Below are positions 9,115 to 20,623 of a stretch of DNA of 36,742 nucleotides, piece by piece. The stretch comes from Multifurca ochricompacta (taxonomy: Eukaryota > Basidiomycota > Agaricomycetes > Russulales > Russulaceae): the NCBI GenBank assembly GCA_022496185.1, contig WTXG01000325.1, forward strand, positions 1 through 36,742, in the 5' to 3' direction. Positions within the stretch are counted from its first letter, which is position 1; each line of letters begins with the position of its first letter. Below the pieces are notes generated by a model that saw nothing but the letters and a program-made list of their open reading frames with translations, ran no database searches and was not told the origin of the DNA. The position numbers were made by a program, and so were the translations under genes.

Positions 9115-12100
9115 TTAAGACTGGTGCCGACCCTGGCGCCTAGACAGTGATTGCGAATAAGATCTGATGAGGTCTGGTGCGTGACAATCAGCCTCATCGA
9201 CCCAGGAGTTATTGCTAGCTGGATAACCTTTCCAGCTGACGAGGTATTGGAGTTTCTGTTTGTGCCCATAAGTGCAATGATTCAAGATAGCATCCACTTC
9301 ATACTCTTCTTCTTGGTTAATCAAATCAGGAGGGGGCCTCGCGTAGTTAGGGCCATGAGCATCAGTTTCCTGGTAAGGTGATAAAAGATTAACATGGAAT
9401 ACATTGTGAATCTTCATGTGGTGTGGCAGAGCTAAGCGGTAAGCAACAGGGGAAATACTAGCCAAGATAGTAAAAGGTCCATATTGTTGCGGGGCCAGTT
9501 TCGCCAAGGGGAAATACGTCTTGAGGTTCTTCCCTTCAAGCCAGACTTGAGATCCAATCTCAAGGTGTGGCCGATCCGGTTCGTCTGTGGTTATTCTGAA
9601 CGCATTCTCGGTGCGAGATCGCACGTTATATAGATCGCGTAACCATTCATCGACTTGTGGTATGTTAGTATTGGCAAGTTCAGCTTTCCAGTCAAATTGT
9701 ATTCCATGAAGTAGTACATGTGGAGACAGCTTTGTCTTGTCATGTGGCCACGAATTATGCACGTACTTGGCAAGCAGCAGATATTCTGGCCATTTGTATT
9801 GATCATCGCTTATCCAGAGTCACAAGTATTGTTCAAGCCAAAGATTCATACGTTTGCTCAAGCTGTCTGTCTGAGGGTGAAATGCAGTAGATAGGTTCTG
9901 TTGGATCTGGAGGACTTTTGCTAATGCATGCGAGAAATGTGATGTGAACCGCAGATCTCGATCGGAGATGATGCGCTGTGGGATTCTGAAGAATGGAAAA
10001 AGATGACGATAATAGAGGGCTGCAATTCCCTCGCCTGTGATATCTTTGGAGCAGGGTATGAATTTGGCAGCTTTAGAACATCCTTGATCTACAATAGTGA
10101 GTACTGCATCATACTTCCCTGCCAATGGGAGATCCGTGATGAGATCCATAGCTATATATTGGAACGAGCCGCCGGTAGCCGGTACATCTAGGGGAAAGAC
10201 AGGGGCTTTCTTCATAAGCTTTGGCTTATTCTCCTGGCATTTGGCACATCCTCTGACGTAGTTGCGTACAAACTCCTTGAGGTTGCCACCTTTGTACTCG
10301 CGTTGAACTCCGCACATAGTTTTATCAATACCCAGATGTCCCACTAGTATATGGTCGTGATAGCACTGAAGGATCCCACGTCATTCAGCAAGGGTATTGG
10401 GAAAAGGGAGTTTTACCAGTTGTGATGTTTTGACAAACAGATCTGCCAGTAAGACTGTAATCTCATCATTATCATCTATCCCGCGATCTGCATCTGGTCA
10501 ATGCGAGAGCATGTCAGCAACTGTATGAAGTTTTCCTGGGATGTGTTCAAGGGTGAAATCAAAGTCAGCAAGTTCCTGGAGCCATCTGGCTTGTCAGCAA
10601 TTGAGTTTCTGTGGTTCTTTGAAGTACTGGAGATTGTTATGATCGGTGCATACTTGGACTTTGTGCTTGGCACCTAGGAGGTATTGACACCACGATCTAA
10701 ATGCAATGATGATTGCAAATAGCTCTCGATCATAGATATCCCAATTATGCTGCATTGCATCAAGGGTTTTCGATAAATAGGCAATAGGGTGAAGTTGGCC
10801 TTCTTGATCCTTTTGACTGAGTGTTGCCCCTAGAGCGTACCCTGAAGCATCAGCGTCCACAATGAAAGGTTCTTCAAAATCAGGTTGCATTAGTACTGGT
10901 TGCAAGGTCACTCATCACTTAAGAGTATCGAATGCCTCCTGTTCTGTGTTGGTCCATTTCCAAGGGTTCTTGGCACTGGTGAGCACGTTTAGTGGAGCCG
11001 TGATCTTGCTAAATCCTTGGATGAATCGTCGATAGAATTGACAGAACCCTAGGAATGAGTGGATCTCTTTCACTGTCGTAGGTGTTTTCCAAGTGGCAAT
11101 GCCTTCTACCTTGATCGGATCCATGTGCACCTGGTTCGCCTCTAGGATAAGACCAAGATATTTGATATGCATCTGTTCAAAAGCACATTTCTCCAGTTTG
11201 AGGTAGAGATCCAATTTATTGAGTTTATCCAAGATGCGATGTACTTTGGATTGATGATTGTGGAGATCATGATCAGTATGAATCAAGATATCATCCATAT
11301 ACACAGTAAACCAAGCATTCCCAGTTTCATCATGTTCATTAAGTTTGTCTCAGAACTCGGCATTCATCATGGTTTGGAAGGTTGCTGGAGAGTTTGTCAA
11401 ACCAAAGAACATAACGTTCGGCTCGTATAGACCTCAATTTGTTTTGAAAGCTGCCTTCCATTGATCCTCCGGAACTATGTGAATGTTGTTATATCCCCAG
11501 CAAACATCCATCTTCGTAAATAGAGTGCTGCCGTGGACTTGATCTATGAGCTCTGGAATTAGGGGGAGGGGGTAGGTGTTCCGGATCATCCACTCATTGA
11601 GTTTGCAGTAATCCTGGACTGGTCTTAGTTTTCCATCCTTCTTCTTTATAAAGAAGAATGGCAATGCATAGGGTGATTTTGATTCCTTTATATATCCTTT
11701 CTGTAGGTGTTCTTCCAAGAACTTGTTCAACACGTCTTGTTCTCCAGGTCCAAGTGGGTAGATCTTACAATCTAGCGTTGCGGGCGTGTCTGGTTTTAGC
11801 TCAATTTTGTGGTCCCAGGGTCGCACTTCTGGAAATCGTTGTGCTTCTTGATCACTGAACACCTTCTGATGTTGATAGTACTCTCATGGTACCAGTTGAT
11901 CCCAAGTGTGCTCCAGATTATCCTTTGCTTTGATCACCAGTTCCTGAGCTATGTTCAATTTGTTAATCTGTTCACCAGGCACGTTAAGTTGAATTGATTG
12001 CATGAGATGCCCTTGTGTCCAATCTATCAGTGGGTTACTGGCAGCAAACCATGGGTAGCCTAAGATCATCTGGTCTGCTCTGATTGATGCAATGTAGAAT

Positions 12101-12425
12101 CGATGTCACTTAAGTTTATCATTAGTGATTATATCAAGATCAACATATTGATCAATATTCCTGGTGGCATTAGGTGTTCCATCTGTGTTTCATAATTTCT
12201 TTGGGATCATGAGTCATTTTGTTGAGAGTTGATGCTTGATAACAGTTTTGTAATTGATAAAGTTTTCTGTTGCACCACTGTCCACAAGTGCTTCTATGTT
12301 GGCCATTTCCTTCACACCATGAAGAGGAACAAGTATTTTCATTGCTCGGATTGGTGAAATGAATACATGGTGTGAAACTAATGCTCAAATGAAGGCCACG
12401 TCATTCAAGCAATATAAAAATCCTT
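9115..12425 (-). pseudogene. Element A pol: protease, RT, RNase H, integrase, chromodomain
   Basis: Pol reads in the -1 frame from the slip site at 12416-12425. The protease motif LVDSGATENFI lies near 12255-12290. RT follows from about 11860 ([69 protein letters not shown]). RNase H has FIVDADASGYALGATLSQ, DRELFAII and TDHNNLQYF (10911-10594). Integrase has VRGCAKCQENK, MDLITDLP and ISDRDLRFTS, but the catalytic Glu reads SLSKRMN instead of the usual QSERMN, a GAA-to-AAA change in a CpG context. The chromodomain (EYEVDAILNH, YLVSWKGYP) ends at 9115. Stops are mostly TGA at positions fitting CGA, with some frameshifts around the protease. Confidence 0.9.
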
Positions 12426-12538
12426 GTCATCTTTAAAGTGGTTCTGCAACTCTAGGCATTGGTCATCAGTTATGGTTTTCAGGGATGCTGCAAGCTCCAT
12501 GATATTCACAGCTGGTTTCGAGGCAGCTGATCCGGTGG
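12405..12538 (-). pseudogene. Element A gag C-terminal tail, cut from gag by element B
   Basis: When B and one target duplication are removed, the gag frame ending SPTTVAV at 21216 joins in frame to PTGSAASKPAVNIMELAASL here. It continues LELQNHFKDDKDFYIA to a TGA at 12405-12407. The clean in-frame join confirms the insertion point. The 0 frame closes just after the AAGGATTTTT site, where pol continues in the -1 frame. Confidence 0.85.
12416..12425 (-). promoter_or_regulatory. Candidate -1 frameshift site at element A gag-pol junction
   Basis: Minus-strand AAGGATTTTT followed by ATATTGC. The 0 frame reads AAG GAT TTT TAT ATT GCT TGA, while the protease frame continues TTA TAT TGC TTG AAT GAC, one base back. 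Element B has the identical ten bases at 19076-19085. A one-base loss from a T6 run in each copy is the alternative. Confidence 0.5.
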
Positions 12539-12543
12539 GTACC

Positions 12544-13642
12544 TGTAATGCCTGGTGCGGGTGTTCATCATGACATGTGATGAGTCGCATAGCGAAACTA
12601 CGAAGTCAAGTATGCACTGTCTTTCAAGTACACAGAGATTGGGTGAGAAGTCAACACCAAGGAGCTAATCCCTTAGTATCGGTGAGCAGAAGAGTGCCAG
12701 AAGCACTGAGACGATTCAAGAGTCGGGTCTTAGGATCACCCAGAAGGTAATGCACCAAGTCGATTAAGAAGTCGAGTCTAAGGCATACAGGGCTATCTAG
12801 GTGGGCCTTATATACGTAATAGAAGCAGAGTCTGAATCAGAGTAAAGTACTCAGCATATCAACAAAGTCGTAATGTAACTACAATGGGAACGGAGTCAAG
12901 GTGGGCCAGGTGAGAATATACATAGACAAATCCAGTATAGTCGTGATTCTGGTGGGAAAATATGTAAGTGTCCTGATGTAAAGTACAAGTCATAGATAAG
13001 CACAGCATGAGTCAGAGATAAGGGACAAACAGGTACAATGCCAGTCACAACACAGTCAACGAAGGGACAAACTGTGACAGAATTCTCCCTGCGACGTTAC
13101 TAATGACTTGACATTGTGTTTCACTGGTGTTTTGCTTACTGAGGGCCTAACCCCTCCTAATTCTCCTTAGTTCTAGCTCATTCTACTGCACAACCATTTA
13201 GATACTATGTCATAGTCCTAGAACCTTCTATTTACTATGACATAGCTAGAACTACTTGTATTTAAAGTACAGTAAAGTAGAGAGACAGACCTAAGTCTGT
13301 TCTCTTGTGTTCAATCAAAGGTGCTTCGGACTTCATCAAATCCTCTCAAGTTAGAGCCCCACTTGAACTCTCCAAGATGTGACTTGGAGAGCCTTCATCA
13401 TCTTGAACTTGTTGCAGGACTTAGAGTCTCTGCCATTGACTTCAAATCTCATGTGCATGCCCTCTGACTTTGTCATGGGCTTGACTAGATCTTGACTCTA
13501 TTGTAACTTTGAACCTTGCCTTGACTTGGAAGACTTGCTCCCATCCGACCCCGACACAGTTCCGCACCTAACTGTGACACAAACACATCCAAATGGCAAG
13601 TCATGTGAAAGGAAAAAGGACGATGCAATGGGGTTCATAACA
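12544..13642 (-). repeat. 3' LTR of element B, interrupted by solo LTR C
   Basis: On the minus strand it starts TGTTATGAACC and ends GCATTACA (ancestrally GCGTTACA). The predicted RNA start AGACTCGACTT is complementary to 12769-12779. It carries solo LTR C at 13073-13579 with CAAAC duplications. The uninterrupted sequence is seen in the 5' LTR around 21149. Confidence 0.93.
13073..13579 (+). mobile_element. Solo LTR C, 507 bp
   Basis: Starts TGTGACAG and ends CTGTGACA, flanked by CAAAC at 13068-13072 and 13580-13584. The empty site is in the other B LTR (GGGACAAACATGTCC near 21145). TATTTAAA is at 13259-13266 and TAAGTCTGTTCT at 13292-13303, giving plus orientation. It belongs to the same LTR group as G, A and E but has its own U3. 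It is the youngest layer here because it lies inside B, which lies inside A. Confidence 0.94.
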
Positions 13643-13659
13643 TTACCCCCTCTCTAAGT
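13643..13659 (-). promoter_or_regulatory. Polypurine tract of element B
   Basis: On the minus strand ACTTAGAGAGGGGGTAA immediately precedes the 3' LTR start TGTTATG. Confidence 0.85.
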
Positions 13660-13673
13660 CCTAGCAGAGCCAG

Positions 13674-14601
13674 CTAGATTGGCATACCATCGTCATCCTG
13701 GACCAGGGAGAGATAGTCGTCAGCTATGGCATAGTGGTCTGCATTGTAGTTCTCCTTTTCTTCATCTGTGGGGAAAACATGTGTTTGTAGAAAACTGTAG
13801 GGCCCCCGTCTCCCACAGCGAAAGCAGCCATTGTAAACGTGACAATTGATTTCTCAGTGGCCAGTGTTGTGGGAGAGACATTTGCCACACCACCCCGATG
13901 GGTTCTGGATGGTGGGAGCCTGCATAAGTTGCCAAAACAGACATTGGCGACTCCAATGGGAGGTACTTTGGCAGTGTTGACATCGTTTCTTGGCTGTGGG
14001 GCAGCACCAGCTGAGATGGTATTTGCTGCTACAGCGCCAGCAAAGCTTACCGTTGGGGTTTTCATGGAGGTGTGGCATTTTGAGACAGTGTGGGTTGAGC
14101 CGGGGTGTGAGGTCAAGGTGATGGCGAGGAAGTGGCCAAGCAAAAATATTGGCATACCGTTCAGATATAATTTGGTATGCCTCTCCCTGCTCTAACCTTG
14201 TCTGAATGCTTGCCAAGTGGTGCTCTATGTCAAAAACCCCTTGGTTGATTTTCACCATTTGTCACTCATAGTCGTGACGTTGCATCTCTAGGTTGTCCCT
14301 AAGTGCCGTTGTTCTTGGATGACGGGATCATGAGTGGGAAGTAGAATTGCGAGTTGGGATCATTTGGGAAAAACGGGAATTCTGGGGATTCGTCACCAAA
14401 GTCCACATCGATCAGGTCGTTGGGATGGGGGTGTTCGGGCAGATTAAAATCTTCATCGATGTCGATGATTCTGTCCCCTTCAGCCACTTTGGCGGTCGCA
14501 TCATAGTCAATAGGAGAAAGTGGGTGAGAAGGAGGATGCACAGGAGTAGATAGGGGAAATGCATTGATGGCAGCAGAGATGTGGACACTGGAAGGCGACA
14601 T
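13674..14601 (-). pseudogene. Element B accessory ORF with zinc knuckles, after the chromodomain
   Basis: An ATG at 14601 (MSPSSVHISAAINAFPLS) lies in the chromodomain frame. A Pro/Ser-rich and acidic stretch (DIDEDFNLPEHPHPNDLIDVD) leads, after a frameshift near 14300 and a TGA near 14260, to a helical segment (NQGVFDIEHHLASIQTRLEQGE). A Cys/His-rich block follows: CWRCSSKYHLSWC, then CQHCQSTSHWSRQC (a canonical CX2CX4HX4C zinc knuckle), then CGKCLSHNTGH, a TGA, EINC, and CFRCGRRGPY. The end is EEKENYNADHYAIADD...DDDGMPI with TAG at 13674-13676, just before the PPT. Such knuckles bind nucleic acid. Element G has a third ORF in the same place. It may have been read as a fusion with pol or from its own ATG. 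Confidence 0.75.
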
Positions 14602-16951
14602 GGATATTATGCAAGTCAGTTGTGGGGGAGGGAGCTGTCCAACAGCACATATTCTTCCTTGCTCTTTATCCGCCTTTGGATGGCGTCTATAGAAGTCTTC
14701 GATGAGTTTGGGTGCAAAGACATCTGCAGCAGGTTCCCACAAGTTGTCAGTGTCAGGGAATCCCTTCCATTTGATCAAATAATGAAGCTTCCGATTGCAC
14801 CCTCGACCCTTCCATTTCACGTTGGCAATACGTTCCACTTCCCATTCCGGCTCTCCGTCAACTAGGTCAGGAGGGGTCGAGGGAAATTCTGTCTGTGGAT
14901 GGAAGTCTCTTTGTACGGTGTTAGAAGATTGGCATGGAACACAGGGTGTATCTTCCAGGTGGCAGGTAATGTGAGTTTGTACATGACATCTGAGAGCTTC
15001 TGTTCAATTACAAAGGGGCCGTGGCGTCTGGGAGCTAATTTTGCCATTGGGTGTGATGTGTGGATGTTACGCCCCTCTAACCAGACTTGATCTCTGACTT
15101 GATAGGGCGTAAACTTAGTGGGCTTCTCAGCCAGGGTCCTTTGCGCCTTCTGGAGATTCCTATTGGCCGATTCTTGTATCTCTTCCCATTGGCCGATACA
15201 CTGTGTCACGGATGGTACATTTGTGGGTTTGTCTGTCCACGTGGTGCGAGGGTTCCATCCCATAATAAGGGAGAAAGGGGTGGCCTTTGTCGTTCCGTTC
15301 GGCCAACTATTATGTGCAAACTCAGCCGTCGCCAGCCATTCTGCCCAGTCATTCTGTCGCTTGTTACACCAAAACCAAAGATACTGTTCTAGCCATTGAT
15401 TTGTACACTCTGACTGACCATCTGTTTGAGGGTGATATGCTGTGGAGATGTTCTGTTGAATGTCAAGACATTTACAGAGGGCTTGGGTGAACATGGATGC
15501 AAATCGTGGGTCTCAATCAGAAATGATCTTTTGGGGAAGCCCATAGTGCTGATAGACATGGTCTAAGTTTGGCGACCCCCTCTGCTGATATTGTCTCGTT
15601 ACAGGGGATAAAAAGGGCGGCTTTCAAGTAGTCATGATCCGTGATGGTGAGTATTGAGTCGTATCCTTGTGACTGTGGGAGCTTGACAATAAAGTCCATA
15701 GCAATGGTCTGGAAGGGAGCTGTTGCTATTGGTGTGATGGGTGAAAGTGCCGGTGGTCTTGGGTGAGTGTTTACTTTGTTTGCCTGACATTCTGCACATC
15801 CCTTGACATATGCTTCTACATCCTTTTTCATGTTTGGCCACCAATAATCTCGTTTCACAAGGGCATAGGTGTTTGCAATCCCCGGGTGTCCTGCAGAGGG
15901 AAGGTCATGGTGAAAATGGATCACCCCCCTCTTAATGTTGTCACCACCGGTGACAACCAATCGATCGCCGTCCTTCCACCAGAGGCCGTTCTTCATCTTT
16001 ATGTTATGTGGCTCTGCCCAGGACCTGCATAGCTCCTGGTTCATATTCTGCATCACTTGGGCCCATAAATCCATATCGTGGAGGCTGACGACTGCGGTCT
16101 TTGCGAAGACATCTTCTGGTAAGATGACGATATTGTCATTGTCATTTTCTCCTTCATCATGGCCGGTTGGTCTAGACAGGGTGTCGGCTTGTGCATTACG
16201 GGCTCCAGGTAGGTGCTTGAGTGTGAAGTTGTACTCTTCAAGCTCCAAAACTTCGTGTGCTACTCATTGACTGATCTTATGGGGCTCCCACCAGTAGAGG
16301 AGGTTGGAATGGTCTGTATAGATGATGGTTTTGTGCGGGGATCCAGCCAAATATGGTTGCCAGTGTTGTAATGCTTTTACAATAGCCAGCAATTCCCTGT
16401 CCCAAATGTCGTAGTTTCTTTCTGCCAATGAGAATGTTTCCGAATAAAAGGCAACTGGGTGAAGGATCCCTCCAGTATCTCTTTGTGACAAGACCGCTCC
16501 ATTGGCATACATAGAGGTGTCGACCTCTAATTCAAAGGGTTTCACCAAGTCAGGTTGGATAAGAACCGGTTCGGAACTGATAATCGTTTTTATTTGGTCA
16601 AATGCCTTCTGTTGTGGTTCATCCCAGTGCCATGGTATATCCTTTTTCAAGAGATCATTAAGTGGTCGGGCAATGGCTGAGAATCCTTTGACAAAGTGTC
16701 AGTAGAAATTGCAAAAACCAATGAATGATCTGACATCCTTGGTACACTGCAGGATGGACCACTCTTGAATGCCTTGTACTTTTACAGGGTCCATGCGTAC
16801 TTGTCCCCCTTCTAGGATGACACCTAAATATTCAACAGTCTTTTGCTCGAAGGAGCATTTGGCGGGTTTCAAATAAAGGTCATGTCTTGCCAGGATTTCC
16901 AGTACTTCGTGAACTCAGGTCCAGTGATGATGAATGTTGTTTTTTGTAGCC
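14602..16951 (-). pseudogene. Element B pol, distal part: RT end, RNase H, integrase, chromodomain
   Basis: After solo LTR D1 the RT resumes with VLEILARHDLYLKPAKCSFEQ and VEYLGVILEGGQVRMDPVKV. RNase H has FELEVDTSMYANGAVLSQ, DRELLAIVKAL and YTDHSNLLY (16650-16264). Integrase has the H2C2 finger (HHDLPSAGHPGIAN ... CAECQANK), IAMDFIVKLPQ, and a second motif reading SD-stop-DPRF, where the stop fits CGA to TGA. The Glu is kept in TDGQSECTNQW. The C-terminal part includes VWLEGRNIHTSHPMAKLAPR. A frameshift near 14890 leads to the chromodomain (EWEVERIANVKWKG, LHYLIKWKGFPDTDNLWEP) ending about 14700. Another frameshift lies near 15560. Confidence 0.9.
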
Positions 16952-16956
16952 ACTAG

Positions 16957-17864
16957 TGTAACGGGTGATGCTCCATGTATAATTAGTAGCCAAGAAGGGC
17001 AAAGGTGTGGTGACCTAAGTCATTGGGCGTACCGCGGAGGCAAACGTCACGCGTTAAGCAATGACCAGGAACTGTGTCACCCACTGTGGTTTATTCAACC
17101 ACGATGATGGCGTTCTGAAACTGGAAGAAGCTGCAGCCCCAAGAGGACAAGATCCAAAGGATCGAGTCACACAGGGAGGCAGTATACCATTAGCACTATG
17201 TATCGAACTCGTGTAGACAGTTACTCACCTGCAGCCCCAAGAGGACAAGATGGGGGCTACAGGCTGTTACAGAGGGTCTTATATACATTTCTCAGTGTAA
17301 TGAGGTAAGCAGTAGGTGTAAGCAAGAATCAGCAAGTATCAGTCAGCTGTATTGCTGACTGAGCCTTATCTTTGTGATTCGTAAGCTGCTTTACTCTGCT
17401 GACTGATCATGCTCCACAATGTGATGTCATAATGACGTCATTGTGGAGTAGATAACTGATATGTAGTCTAGCCCTTAGGTCTGGAACACGTCTATCTACT
17501 GATACATGTGATTCTGTGCTAAAATTGGCCATGGCCCAATCTGGGCCCTTATCTAGAGCTCCACTTACCTAGAACCTTCTAGGCTGGACTCCTCTTATCT
17601 TGATAGCAGCTCCACTTGGTCTAGAACCGTCCAGACTGTGGGGCTTTGCTTATTGTGGTAAACACAATAGAGAATCGACTTGTTATTGTTGAGTGGCTCT
17701 TGTGCTGACTAAGCAGCATGTGACTATTACATGTGACTCGGTCACATGATCCATGTCACGACTACATTCCCATGATCACGTGTTGAGACTGCTGGGGAAT
17801 CTTCCCACAGTCATGTGATCCAAAAGGGAGAAAAGAAAATGAAAAATAAAGTAGAGCCGTGACA
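16957..17864 (-). mobile_element. Solo LTR D1, 908 bp
   Basis: On the minus strand it starts TGTCACGGCTC and ends CCCGTTACA. ACTAG duplications lie at 16952-16956 and 17865-17869, and removal restores the RT frame after YMDDILV. TATATAAGAC starts at 17285, and about 34 bases downstream, at 17251, begins a 23-base segment (17229-17251) that recurs at 17131-17153. It is nearly identical to D2 at 29645-30551, differing mainly at CpG sites. The U3 has a CRE palindrome and several CATGTGA boxes. Confidence 0.95.
17422..17440. promoter_or_regulatory. Paired CRE-like sites inside a hairpin, LTR D1
   Basis: TGATGTCA (17422-17429) and TGACGTCA (17433-17440) lie between arms CTCCACAAT (17412-17420) and TTGTGGAG (17441-17448). 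The whole forms an imperfect inverted repeat about 130 bp upstream of the TATA box. TGACGTCA is the known binding site of ATF/CREB-type bZIP factors. The same block is at 30112-30130 in LTR D2. Use as an enhancer is inference. Confidence 0.6.
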
Positions 17865-19080
17865 ACTAGGATGTCGTCCATATATACCACAACTTCTTCC
17901 ATAAGGATCAGGTCTCGGAAAATATGATTCATCATGGACTGGAAGGTCGCTGGCGAGTTCGTTAAGCCAAAGAACATAACGTTGGGTTCAAAAAGTCCTT
18001 GATTGGTCTTAAAGGCTGCCTTGGGCTGGTCGCCTTCTCAAATATGAATGTTATTATAACCCCAGCGAACATCCATCTTTGAGAACAGGGCTTTATCATG
18101 CATCTTATCAATGATTTCCGAGATCAAAGGAAGTGGGTAGTTGTTTTTCACCGTGAGTTCATTAATCTGTCTGTAGTCCTGTACTGGTCACAGTTTCCCA
18201 TCCTTCTTTTAATGAAAAAGAAGGGTGAAGCATAAGGTGAGTTGGAGGGTTGTATATAGCCTTTCACCAGGTGTTCCTCCAGGAAGGTGGAGAGCACTTC
18301 CTTCTCTGGTTGAGACAGTGGGTAGATTTTACAGTCTACTGATTGCGGGGCATTTGGGATGAAATCAATGGCATGATCCCAAGGTCGAGAAGGAGGGAAG
18401 CATTGCGACTCTTCCTCCGAGAAAACCTTCCAATGCTGATGATATTCCACAGGGACTACTTCTTCAAATGTCTTTTCTGGGTTCTTCTGCACCTCTGCCT
18501 GAGCCAATTCTGATGCCTTTGTAGCATAGCAATACACCTGATCCACAGGTTCTATGTCACTCCAGGTGACGGCCAATCCCATGACGATAGCATGGGTGAG
18601 AGGGTGTCGCACAGCATAGTCATACCCTAGGGACGTAATGAGAACCGGGTAGAAATCTTTATCCATTGTTGCTTCCGCCCAGTTAATTTTGGGCTTGAAC
18701 GCTGCCAGCCATGGGTACCCTAGAACCATGTCTTCTTCTCCTAGATCTGTAATGAGGAAATGGAGTTGCTTAGTCTGTTCCCCAACCTGTACTTCCAAGT
18801 CACAACAATGTGTGATCTTCCCAGCTTTGTTAGCCATCCCATCTATATTCCAGATGTTTTTCTCCTGGGGAAGTAACTGTGTCCCCAGCCCTAGTGTCTT
18901 CTGAAGCCTCTGACTAATGAAGTTGTCTGTTGCTCCAGAGTCGATTAATATCCATCTGTCAGCCGTCTTCTGTTTGGTTTCAAAGTGTACTGGTATTTTT
19001 AAAGACTTGAAATGACTAGTGTATACAGAAGTTACATGGAGTGCTCTTGCCCAGGCCAATGGGGTCGAGCCAATCAAAAA
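17865..19080 (-). pseudogene. Element B pol, proximal part: protease and RT
   Basis: The -1 frame opens at the AAGGATTTTT site (LIGSTPLAWARALHVTS). It contains the protease motif WILIDSGATDNFISQ (about 18920-18960) and VLGYPWLAAFKPKINWAEA. The RT starts about residue 210 of this frame (PWDHAIDFIPNAPQSVDCKI, FLEEHLVKGYIQPSNSPYAS). Near 18210 a frameshift and a TGA (fitting CGA in GKLRPVQDY) break it; the RT continues as [44 protein letters not shown] and YMDDILV. The catalytic Asp residues in KMD and YMDD are kept. The frame stops because solo LTR D1 is inserted right after the YMDD motif. Confidence 0.9.
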
Positions 19081-19085
19081 TCCTT
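19076..19085 (-). promoter_or_regulatory. Candidate -1 frameshift site at element B gag-pol junction
   Basis: Minus-strand AAG GAT TTT TGA in the gag frame: gag stops directly after the T run, and pol continues as TTG ATT GGC TCG, one base back. The ten bases AAGGATTTTT equal those at 12416-12425 in element A, although the surrounding gag and pol sequences differ. Confidence 0.5.
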
Positions 19086-20610
19086 CTGGCCAAAGGCCTT
19101 ATCAACGATCAAGGCGCGTACTGCCTCATCCTCGTTCATCATGTGTTCCCATATCACAGCCGCCTTCTGTTCTTTGGTCTTTGGGGTGGTTACTGGGTTT
19201 TCTTTTACTGGGGTAGGTAGATTTTGTATTGGCAGTGTGGTGGTGGTAGTAGCCACCATTGCTTCTGCTGCACGAACCGTTTTCTTTGGGCAAAATTGTG
19301 ACATATGCCCTTGTGCCCGACAGTGGAAACAGCATCCCTCCTTCATGAGGTTCTTCTTTTCATCATCCGTGAGAGCTGCACGAGCTTTAGTATGGTCTGC
19401 TGACGTGTCCATGGCATTGGGGTCTCAGGGAGTAGTGGGTTTTACCCCAAATGCTGCCTTCCACTGATCACAGGTTCTACCCTTCTTTGTATCCACTCCA
19501 AAGCGTGTTTGGAAGTCTAAGTAATCCTGCTGCTGTGTTCTGGCAGCACTCATCCATTGGCTCCATGATTCAGGGTGATGGAACTGGATGATGTTCTTTA
19601 CCAAGGGATTGGGCAACCCCTGGGAGAAGAGGTCAAGCATTGCCTCTTCATTCACATCATACCCTGCTCTCTTGGCCAAATTGTGGAATCTGGCTACATA
19701 GCCATCCAAGTCCCCTCTCTCCATTTTCAAGGACTTCAATTCTCTGGCAGCCTTCTGCTTGGCCTGCCCATCCGTGAAGGCATCTTTAAATCTTTGCGCC
19801 ACTATATCCCACAGATCCTCATCCGTGGTTCTGGTTCCGGTTGTGATTCTATCGTTCAGCCATTCAATCTGCTCCATTGTCCAGTCATCGACTGAATCTC
19901 CTCTGATAAGCAAGAGAAAGAGATTGGTTCATTGGAAGGGGTTCACAATCTGCGGGACATCATGGTTGAAATTTTTAAACATCTCGAACTCGAGCATGAA
20001 CTTTTTGCTCTGAGATTGGTCACCAGTAAACGTGGTGGGAAGAACTCCCGTAAGGCATCCTGATGGGGGGGGAGGTTTGGGGCAGGGACAACTGGAGCGG
20101 GGTCTGGCAATTGTGCAGCAATGGTCGACATCATTGGATAAGTGATGGTCAGGGTGTCTGATGTTTGTCGTGTGATCTGGGGAGAGACTAAAGCAGATAT
20201 TCTGGACGTAGTACTCTCAGGTGCAACTGTCGGAGCCGTAAAACTAGGGGCTATGACTTGTGCATCTTCGCTGCTTTCTTCGATGTATTCTTCAGTTTCT
20301 GAATCTGTGACAATGGCTGGAGGATTCTCTCTCCAAGGTCCTAAGCCGTACTCTGGTGGGGCAGGTCCTGTGGTAACCCAGGAACGATGGCTTCTAGAGT
20401 AATGGATACAGTACCAGACTCGTTTCTGTTCATCATATTCAACTGGCTGGTACTGGTTGTCATGATAGATGTAGTATCCAAACTCTGTTTCAAAGTCTTT
20501 CCAGACGGCAGAGCCAAGGACCTGTTGTGAAAGGTTATCCTCATCTTGACGGTCGATAAGTTCTTCAGTGTGCAAGGTCTGGCTTCGGCTAGATGAAGCC
20601 ACAGTGGGGG

Positions 20611-20623
20611 AGACTTGACTTAA
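20611..20623 (-). promoter_or_regulatory. Primer binding site of element B, self-complementary type
   Basis: Directly after the 5' LTR the minus strand reads TTAAGTCAAGTCT. It lacks the TGG expected for a tRNA 3' CCA. AAGTCAAGTCT is complementary at 10 of 11 positions to AGACTCGACTT, which lies about 35 bases after the TATATAA box in the LTR (20849-20859). The single mismatch is a C-to-T change in CpG. This fits Tf1-like self-priming. Confidence 0.7.

Noticed and set aside
13839..14195. Plus-strand 118-codon ORF
   Set aside because: Antisense shadow of the zinc-knuckle ORF of element B.
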